Assembly (NCBI GenBank): GCA_038131165.1
Contig: JAYPOZ010000052.1
Span: 1 to 29,511, forward strand
DNA length: 29,511 nt
Direction: 5' to 3'
Source: UBA6544 sp038131165
GTDB taxonomy: Bacteria; Pseudomonadota; Alphaproteobacteria; UBA8366
In this document: positions 24,238-29,511 of the stretch, one piece after another
Layout of the letters: each line of letters opens with the position of its first letter
Numbering within the stretch: position 1 is the first letter of the stretch
Notes under the pieces: generated by a model
What the model saw: only the letters and a program-made list of their open reading frames with translations
Told to the model about the DNA's origin: nothing
Databases searched by the model: none
Program-made: the position numbers and the translations under genes

Positions 24238-25797
24238 TTGGGAACCGAAACCATAGACGACCTTTTTCAGAGGTACGGGCCGGCCTATCGCTGGTTGGCG
24301 ACGGTGACCTGCATGGTCGGCGCCATGACCGTCGTTCTGTCGATGACGACGGTGAATGTGGCGTTTCCCGACATTATGGGCGCTTTCAGCATCGGGCGGG
24401 ACAAGGCGCAGCTCCTGGCATCGGGGTATCTCGCGGCGATGACGGCGGGCATGGTCTCGGCGGCCTGGTTCATTTCCATTCTGGGCGAGCGGATGACCTA
24501 TGCCGTGATGCTGTTGGTCTTCATTGTCGGGTCGATGATGAGCGGCGTGGCCGAAGGCGAATTAGCGCTTAATTTTGGCCGCCTCATGCAAGGCGTGGCG
24601 GCAGGAGTGATTCAGCCGCTCACGATGGCGGTGACCTTCAAGGTTTTTCCGCCGGAGCGGCGCGGCACCGCAATGGGGCTCTATTCGATGGGCATCGTGC
24701 TTGCTCCCGCCGTGGGGCCGACATTGGGCGGAATTGCCATAGAGCTGTTCAATTGGCGCTACGTTTTCTTTCTCACGCTTCCCACATCGGCCATTGCGGT
24801 CGTCCTCGGCTTCGTCTTCATGCCGTCCAAGAAGCTCGAACGGCACATCCCGCAATTCGATTTCATCGGCTTCATTCTGCTGTGCAGCGCGCTGTTCAAT
24901 CTGATGCTCGGGCTGTCGAGCGGCCAGCGCGAAGGTTGGTCGTCGGACTATATTTTCACGCTCTTTTCCATCGGCAGCCTTTCCGCGGTCGCTTTCGTGG
25001 TCTGGGAGCATTTTGCCCCGAACCCGCTCATGAATTTGCGCGTGTTTCGTTATGCGCGGTTCTCGTCGGCCTCCGTGATCGCCTTTTTCAGCGGCTGTAT
25101 TTTCCTGACCTCGACCTTCCTGATCCCGGTTTTCGTCCAGCAAGTTCAAGGGTACACGCCGCTTCGAGCGGGCTACCTGCTGATGCCGGGCGGTCTTTCG
25201 TTGCTCCTTTTCTTTCCGTTGGCCGGTCGGCTGTCCGATTTTATTCCACCCCACATCATCATTGCGGCCGGTCTGATCTCCTACGCGATTGCTTTTGCGT
25301 TCATGAATGGCGCGGACGTCAACACGCCGTTCTGGACCTTCGTGTTCTGGACCTTCTTCATCCGTATGGGACTGGCCTGCACGACGCCGGTCGTGAACGC
25401 GACCGCGCTGAAAGCGGTGCCGTCGGAGATGATCAATCAGGCGTCCGGCACGATCAATCTCATTCGCCAGCTCGGCGCCGCCTTCGGTATGAACATCGTG
25501 GTCGCCTTCATGGAAACGCGCATTCCCTTCCATGGCGATGCTTTTGCGGCGATGCAGGCGACAGGCAGCTCGGCCAGTGCGGAGATGATCGACACCACGA
25601 AACGTGTATTGTCGGAAGCCGGCGTCGCCGACGCGGACCGGAATGCGGGAGCGTTGCATTACCTCGGTGAAGTGATCTATGCGCAGGCCAGCACGCTCGG
25701 ATTCCAGGATGCTTTCACCACGCTCGGCCTGATCGCTGTTGCCGGGCTTCTCCCGGCTTGGGTACTTGCCAGATTTAAGGACCGGCCCGGTAGCTAG
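24238..25797 (+). CDS. DHA2-family (EmrB-like) MFS transporter
   Basis: A 519-residue major facilitator protein with about 14 membrane helices, of the drug:H+ antiporter-2 group. Typical features are TTVNVAFPDIMGAF in helix 1, the LGERMTYAVMLL motif-A-like loop, GRLMQGVAAGVIQPLTMAV in helix 4 and the motif-C-like GIVLAPAVGPTLGGIAIELFNWRYVFFL in helix 5. It would export a hydrophobic or anionic compound by proton antiport. No periplasmic adaptor (EmrA) gene is adjacent. The start is uncertain: TTG 24238 gives a sensible N-terminus, while the first ATG (24312) would cut into helix 1. Its end overlaps the convergent dioxygenase gene by 4 bases. Confidence 0.88.
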   Translation: MGTETIDDLFQRYGPAYRWLATVTCMVGAMTVVLSMTTVNVAFPDIMGAFSIGRDKAQLLASGYLAAMTAGMVSAAWFISILGERMTYAVMLLVFIVGSMMSGVAEGELALNFGRLMQGVAAGVIQPLTMAVTFKVFPPERRGTAMGLYSMGIVLAPAVGPTLGGIAIELFNWRYVFFLTLPTSAIAVVLGFVFMPSKKLERHIPQFDFIGFILLCSALFNLMLGLSSGQREGWSSDYIFTLFSIGSLSAVAFVVWEHFAPNPLMNLRVFRYARFSSASVIAFFSGCIFLTSTFLIPVFVQQVQGYTPLRAGYLLMPGGLSLLLFFPLAGRLSDFIPPHIIIAAGLISYAIAFAFMNGADVNTPFWTFVFWTFFIRMGLACTTPVVNATALKAVPSEMINQASGTINLIRQLGAAFGMNIVVAFMETRIPFHGDAFAAMQATGSSASAEMIDTTKRVLSEAGVADADRNAGALHYLGEVIYAQASTLGFQDAFTTLGLIAVAGLLPAWVLARFKDRPGS

Positions 25798-26630
25798 GCC
25801 GGAACGCCGCCTTCCATCGTCACCCGGTGCATGACCCGGCGCTGTCCGTGGTAGTCGTTCAACGGGTAGTGCAGCGCGCAGCGGTTGTCCCAGACCGCGA
25901 TGGAGCCGGGCGCCCACTGGAAGCGACAGGTGAATTCCGGGCGAATCTGGTGTTCGAACAGGAACTCCAGGATCGGTGCGCTCTCTTCCGGTGTTGCCCC
26001 TTCGAAACAGACCGTATGGCCGCGATTGACGTAGAGCGCCTTGCGTCCCGTTTCGGGATGCGTGCGCACGACGGGATGCAGGGATTCGGTCTGTACGCCG
26101 GTTGCATCCTTCGGGTTCGCGTCGACGCTTTTCTGGCGGCCCACCGCGGCGTCGCCCTTGCGGGAGGAGTTGATGGCGCGCCGGCCCTCGATCATCTGCT
26201 TCATTCCGTCCGAAAGCGTCTCGTAAGCGAGGTACAGATTGGCGAACATGGTATCGCCGCCAGTCGGCGGCACTTCCTTGGCGTAGAGGACGGACCCCAT
26301 CGGCGGCTTTGCCAGATAGGCGGTGTCCGTGTGCCAGACGCCGCCGAAATTGAGCCTGTCTTCCGGCTCCTTGCGGACTTCGATGACTTCCGGGTGGTCC
26401 GGCAGGCCCTGCAGGAACGGGTAATAGCCGATCGGCGCGAAGCGCGCGGAAAAGGCGACCTGCTGTTCCGGATTGATCCGCTGGTCCCGGAAGAAGATCA
26501 CCAGATGGTCGAGGAACGCGCGATGAATTTCGGCGAAGGTCGCGTCGTCGAGACGTCCGAGATCGACGCCATGGATTTCGGCCCCAAGGGCACCGGCCAT
26601 CGGCCGGACATCGATAAGCTGATAGGTCAT
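25794..26630 (-). CDS. TauD/TfdA-family Fe(II)/2-oxoglutarate dioxygenase
   Basis: A 278-residue dioxygenase. The iron triad is His100 and Asp102 (WHTD) plus His254 (CALHYPLNDY), and Arg269 (MHRVTM) would bind 2-oxoglutarate. The N-terminus, ALGAEIHGVDL, and the FRDQRINPEQQVAFSARFAPIG segment are typical. Family members hydroxylate taurine, alkyl sulfates, 2,4-D or other small acids; no residue here fixes the substrate. AGAGGA six bases before ATG 26630 supports the start. The racemase-family gene next door is on the same strand, but its start lies about 800 bases upstream and its stop only 60 bases from this start, so the two may form an operon. Confidence 0.92.
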   Translation of the reverse strand: MTYQLIDVRPMAGALGAEIHGVDLGRLDDATFAEIHRAFLDHLVIFFRDQRINPEQQVAFSARFAPIGYYPFLQGLPDHPEVIEVRKEPEDRLNFGGVWHTDTAYLAKPPMGSVLYAKEVPPTGGDTMFANLYLAYETLSDGMKQMIEGRRAINSSRKGDAAVGRQKSVDANPKDATGVQTESLHPVVRTHPETGRKALYVNRGHTVCFEGATPEESAPILEFLFEHQIRPEFTCRFQWAPGSIAVWDNRCALHYPLNDYHGQRRVMHRVTMEGGVPA

Positions 26631-26690
26631 CCCAATTCCTCTGCTCCTGTCAGAGATATGGCAGTGTCGGGCCGCTCTTCCACGGGTCGT

Positions 26691-27434
26691 CTAGGCGCCC
26701 TCGAAATAGCGGGTCAAGGCAGGCGAGAGGCCGGTCGTGGGCTTGGGGGCCGGCCGCGAAAATCCGCCCTGTTGCGCTGGGCGCGGATGGATTCGGATCA
26801 GAGCTTCCGCCAGCTGGACCGCGCACGTCACGCCGTCGAGCAGCGGTACCGGGACCCGGTCTCGGATGGTACGGGCAAGCCCGGCCGTCGGGCCGCCGCC
26901 GAGGATCACGACCTCCGCCCGGTCGTCCCGGACGGCGTGCAGACATTCCTCGAGCAGTGGTTCGGCCAGGTCTTCGACCACCGTCGAGATGTCGCGAACC
27001 GGGGCGCCGACGACGCGCAGGCCGACGAGCCGGTCACCGAGCCCCGCCGCTTCGGCGGATTCGCCGTACCAATCGCGGATCCGCGGCGTCAGGCAGACGA
27101 CGGAAATTCGGCGACCGAGCATATAGGCGGTGTGCAAGGCGGCCTCCGACAATCCGACCACGGGAATGTCGAGCATCTCCCTTGCGGCGGTCAGTCCCGG
27201 ATCGCCGAATGCCGAGACGATGACGGCATCATGTCCCTCGGCCTCGGCGGCAAGAAGGTCGAGCAACGCATGGGCGGCAATCGCCGCCTCGACCCGTGTC
27301 TCGATGTATTGCGCCCCGAAGGCGGCGGTCGCCTGGACGATCTCCACGCCGTCGGAGGCGCTGCGGCGCGCTTCGGCGGCCATGACGTCGGTCACGCCCT
27401 CGGTGATATTCGGATTGACGAGTAAAATTTTCAT
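26691..27434 (-). CDS. Asp/Glu/hydantoin racemase-family protein lacking both catalytic cysteines
   Basis: A 247-residue protein with the fold of hydantoin, aspartate and glutamate racemases. ATG 27434 is chosen because the protein then starts with the first strand, MKILLVNPN. The family normally uses two Cys: one before the FGDPGL motif and one in the second half-site. Here these places read VSAFGDPGL and VILGGGPTAGLA, with Ala and Gly, so a classical two-base racemase reaction is unlikely. It may be a related decarboxylase, isomerase or lyase, or a binding protein. Other substrate-loop features (NITEGVTD, GLSEAALHTAYMLGRR) are kept, so this looks like a functional subfamily rather than decay. 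Confidence 0.82.
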   Translation of the reverse strand: MKILLVNPNITEGVTDVMAAEARRSASDGVEIVQATAAFGAQYIETRVEAAIAAHALLDLLAAEAEGHDAVIVSAFGDPGLTAAREMLDIPVVGLSEAALHTAYMLGRRISVVCLTPRIRDWYGESAEAAGLGDRLVGLRVVGAPVRDISTVVEDLAEPLLEECLHAVRDDRAEVVILGGGPTAGLARTIRDRVPVPLLDGVTCAVQLAEALIRIHPRPAQQGGFSRPAPKPTTGLSPALTRYFEGA

Positions 27435-27531
27435 GGGGCCACGATACGGCGATCGGGCAGAGCGCTCAAACAAGTTCGCCGGTTTCGACCCGGTCGGATC
27501 GAGCGGTCGCATGGCAGCGGTTGGACGCGTG

Positions 27532-27584
27532 TCGGGAAATCGCGAGGCAGGTTACCGTCGCGACCGGTTCCGCGATTTTCCCGA
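27532..27584. repeat. Long imperfect inverted repeat
   Basis: TCGGGAAATCGCG (27532-27544) pairs with CGCGATTTTCCCGA (27571-27584): 13 base pairs with a single bulged base and a 26-base loop. It lies just beyond the stop of the Hpt-receiver gene and upstream of the racemase gene. It could end transcription or be a REP-like element; no T-run follows on either strand. Confidence 0.55.
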
Positions 27585-27587
27585 ACC

Positions 27588-28358
27588 CTAAAAGCCGATT
27601 TTCCCCAAGGTTTCCTTCAGCTTTGCCGCGAACCCAGCGTCCTTGTGGATGGCATGGGTGTGGACCGGCAAATCCTCCGCCATTTCATTCACGGCATGGC
27701 TGGTCAGCAACACGACCGGCGTCTTCGACGTGACGCCGACGCCGCGCAATGCCCTCGCAAGTTCGAGCCCGCTGAGGCCGTCGAATTCGACGGAGGTTAC
27801 GATCAGGTCTGGTTTCAGGGAAACCGCAAGGCGAAAGGCATCGAACGGGTGATCCGCATAGGCCAGCTCGAGCCCGGCGGCCGACAGGTCCGCCGTCACC
27901 AGTTTCCGCTGCACCCCTTTGGACATGACCAGCAGGACCACCTTGTTTGCCGCCTTGGCGGTCTCCACGACGGCGTTAGCACTCTGCGGCAGGGAGTCGA
28001 GAATGTTGGACAACCGTTCGCCCGAAATTTCCTCGCCGCCTTCCAAGATTTCCCGAATCCGGTCGACATATATCTGGACGTCCAGGAAGTTCTCTTTGGA
28101 AAGCCGTCGCGTGGTTTCGATGTAATCCTAGAGGCGATGCGCGATGAGGCTGGCCGACTGCAATCCATAGGTCCCGGCCGAGCCCTTCAGGCTGTGAATA
28201 TCGCGTTGGAACTCGATAAAGTCGGCGCCTCGGTCATCGGCTTCGCCGCGGTAAAAGCGGTCGATGATAGCATCGATCTTGTCCAGCTTCTCGGCACTGG
28301 TGTCGACAAACTCAAGTTTCAGGCGTTCCAGAGCTTGCTGAATATCGATTTCGGACAT
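27588..28358 (-). pseudogene. Hpt-receiver hybrid phosphorelay protein interrupted by an in-frame amber codon
   Basis: Two pieces lie in the same frame and together form one protein of about 256 codons. The first part (from ATG 28358) is a histidine phosphotransfer domain with the phosphoacceptor His in DIHSLKGSAGTYGLQ. The second part is a receiver-like domain (VVLLVMSKGVQRKLV, LIVTSVEFDGLSGLELARAL, VVLLTSHAV), in which the usual phosphoacceptor Asp position reads TSVEF, so it may not be phosphorylated. Between them a TAG (28130-28128) follows AHRL where relatives typically continue with an acidic residue; the next residues, DYIETTRRL, continue the Hpt helix. A single GAG-to-TAG change would explain it. 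No good restart ATG follows closely. It is either a recent pseudogene, a sequencing error or a strain-specific mutation. Confidence 0.7.
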
Positions 28359-28456
28359 GGCAAATTTGATCGTTAAGTGGGCAGAGGGTGCGTACAGCCC
28401 ATGCTTACAAGGGTATCTCGGTAGGCCGCAAGCCGGAAATTTCGGGAGCCAAGCCG

Positions 28457-29242
28457 TTACCGCCCTTTCCAGACGGGTTTGCGTTTCTCGTTGAACGCCC
28501 GGCGCGCTTCCTTGCTGTCCTCCGACGCGAAAGCGCCCGATGTGGCTTCAAGCGCCCGGCGCGGCACGTCCTTGAAATCCATGTTCTCCATCTCGTAGAT
28601 CAGGTCGCGGGTGATCCGCAGCGCCAAGGGCGACATTTGGGCGAGCCGAAGCGCGAGACGCCGGGTCTCGGAGTCGAGGTCGGCGCGGGGCACCACCTTG
28701 GTTACCAACCCGAGACGCCCGGCCTCCTCGGCGCCGATCGGATCGCCCGTCAGAATGAGTTCCGCCGCCCGCATCCGGCCGAGCAGTTTCTGCAAATGCC
28801 AGACGTGCATGCCGGGTGGTGCGGCCAGGTTGGGGACGCCCGGATAGCCGAAGCTGGCGTCGTCCGCGGCCACGATCATGTCGCAGGTGAAGGCCATCGT
28901 GCAGGCGCCCTCGCGGGCAAAGCCGTGCACCGAGGCAATGATCGGCTTGGAGAGCCCGCGCACGCGCTCGACCTGTTCGACGTAGAAACGCTCGAGAAAG
29001 CGGGCCATCTCGCCGGTCCCGAAACTCTCCAGGTATTTGAGATCGACGCCGGCCGACAAGCCCCGTCCCCGGCCGGCCAGGACAATGACCTTCACGGTTT
29101 CGTCTTTGTCGGCGCGTTCCAGTGCGTCGAAATACTCATCCGTCATCGCCTCGTGGATCGCATTGACCGGCGGACGGTCGAGCGTGATCGAGGCGATGCC
29201 CTCCGAGACGTCGTAGTGCAGAAAGTCGTAGGTCCCGGTCAT
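28457..29242 (-). CDS. Enoyl-CoA hydratase/isomerase-family protein
   Basis: A 261-residue crotonase-fold protein acting on acyl-CoA thioesters. The CoA/oxyanion-hole segments are GRGRGLSAGVDLKYLE and the helix after VHGFAREGACTMAFTCDMIVA. The stretch FGYPGVPNLAAPPG occupies the place where hydratases carry the second catalytic Glu (usually FxxPEVxLG); Glu is absent, so simple hydration is doubtful and isomerase, thioesterase or lyase activity is possible. The start ATG overlaps the stop of the monooxygenase gene (ATGA), so the two are translationally coupled. Confidence 0.88.
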   Translation of the reverse strand: MTGTYDFLHYDVSEGIASITLDRPPVNAIHEAMTDEYFDALERADKDETVKVIVLAGRGRGLSAGVDLKYLESFGTGEMARFLERFYVEQVERVRGLSKPIIASVHGFAREGACTMAFTCDMIVAADDASFGYPGVPNLAAPPGMHVWHLQKLLGRMRAAELILTGDPIGAEEAGRLGLVTKVVPRADLDSETRRLALRLAQMSPLALRITRDLIYEMENMDFKDVPRRALEATSGAFASEDSKEARRAFNEKRKPVWKGR

Positions 29243-29511
29243 TCGGCCGCGGCGGCGGCGGATTCGGCCTCGAAGCGGAATCCCCTGTAGTCCTCCTCGA
29301 CGATCTCCTCGCAGATTCTCCGGTATCTTCCGACGCCGCCGATATACGGCATGAAGAGGCGGGGTTTCCCCGGAATGTTGGCGCCCATGTACCAGGAATT
29401 GGCGCGCGGGAAGAGCGTCTTGTTGGCGACTTCCTGGACGTGATCGACCCAGTCGTCCTCGGCCGAGCGTTCCGGCTCCAGGATCTCACGCCCGTGCTCC
29501 CGCATATAGAC
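29239..29511 (-). CDS. C-terminal end of a flavin-dependent (Baeyer-Villiger-type) monooxygenase (partial)
   Basis: Ninety codons remain; the gene continues past the right edge of the window. The segment NSWYMGANIPGKPRLFMPYIGG is the characteristic C-terminal block of cyclohexanone monooxygenase-like flavoproteins, which oxidise ketones to esters or lactones with NADPH and oxygen. The preceding EDDWVDHVQEVANKTLF also fits. The tail ends in an Ala-rich stretch, and the stop overlaps the enoyl-CoA hydratase-family start by 4 bases. Joint operation in degrading a cyclic ketone or terpenoid is a reasonable inference. Confidence 0.85.
   Translation of the reverse strand, partial: VYMREHGREILEPERSAEDDWVDHVQEVANKTLFPRANSWYMGANIPGKPRLFMPYIGGVGRYRRICEEIVEEDYRGFRFEAESAAAAAE

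Noticed and set aside
27435..27587. Possible tRNA (TTCGA-like loop near 27484)
   Set aside because: No acceptor, anticodon or D-arm pairing could be assembled around it; the strong inverted repeat nearby is a plain stem-loop.
28128..28130. TAG as a pyrrolysine codon
   Set aside because: No pyrrolysine genes or related methylamine methyltransferases are present and the family position is not known to use it; mutation or error is simpler.

Overview
This window looks like a piece of a metagenome-type scaffold from an alphaproteobacterium, perhaps a Rhodospirillales-like lineage. That placement is an inference from the high GC content, the style of the genes and the gene families; no rRNA or tRNA is present to confirm it. 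Two runs of exactly 100 N (3474-3573 and 10527-10626) are scaffolding gaps of conventional size. One falls between two unrelated genes and makes a false fusion; the other falls inside selD.

Left part (1-6549): a gamma-glutamyltransferase and a MetX-like alpha/beta hydrolase on the minus strand. On the plus strand follow an isochorismatase-fold hydrolase (cut by gap 1), a purC gene of the long, yeast-like type (5' end lost in gap 1) and a haloalkane dehalogenase with a full catalytic set. A class V PLP enzyme on the minus strand closes this part.

Middle part (about 6700-16900) is the highlight: a selenium locus. A PhnD-like binding protein, an ABC ATPase and a double-length permease form a candidate selenium-oxyanion importer. 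Next come a 44-residue lipoprotein not previously delimited here, a flavoprotein-SelD fusion, SenB (selenosugar synthase family), SenA (selenoneine synthase family) and EgtD (histidine trimethylation to hercynine). Together these account for uptake, selenophosphate, selenosugar, hercynine and selenoneine. About 1 kb beyond, after an alpha/beta hydrolase, a peroxiredoxin-like gene carries an in-frame UGA exactly where its family has the active-site Cys (RGHW-U-PYC). A hairpin at the spacing expected of a bacterial SECIS element follows, so it is very probably a selenoprotein. One locus therefore appears to feed selenophosphate into both a small molecule and a protein.

Right part (16977-29511): a D-glutamate cyclase-like (DUF4392) gene and a GhrA-like 2-hydroxyacid dehydrogenase in one operon, an EamA transporter, a single-domain response regulator and a PcfJ-like protein. 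These are followed by a large alpha/beta hydrolase-domain protein, an EmrB-type MFS transporter and a TauD-type dioxygenase. Last come an Asp/Glu/hydantoin racemase homologue without its usual cysteines, an Hpt-receiver gene broken by an amber codon, an enoyl-CoA hydratase and the C-terminal end of a flavin monooxygenase that runs off the window.

No gene-free stretch exceeds 300 bases. I saw no rRNA, tRNA, CRISPR array, insertion sequence or integrase. SelA, SelB and selC, needed to decode UGA as selenocysteine, are not in the window.
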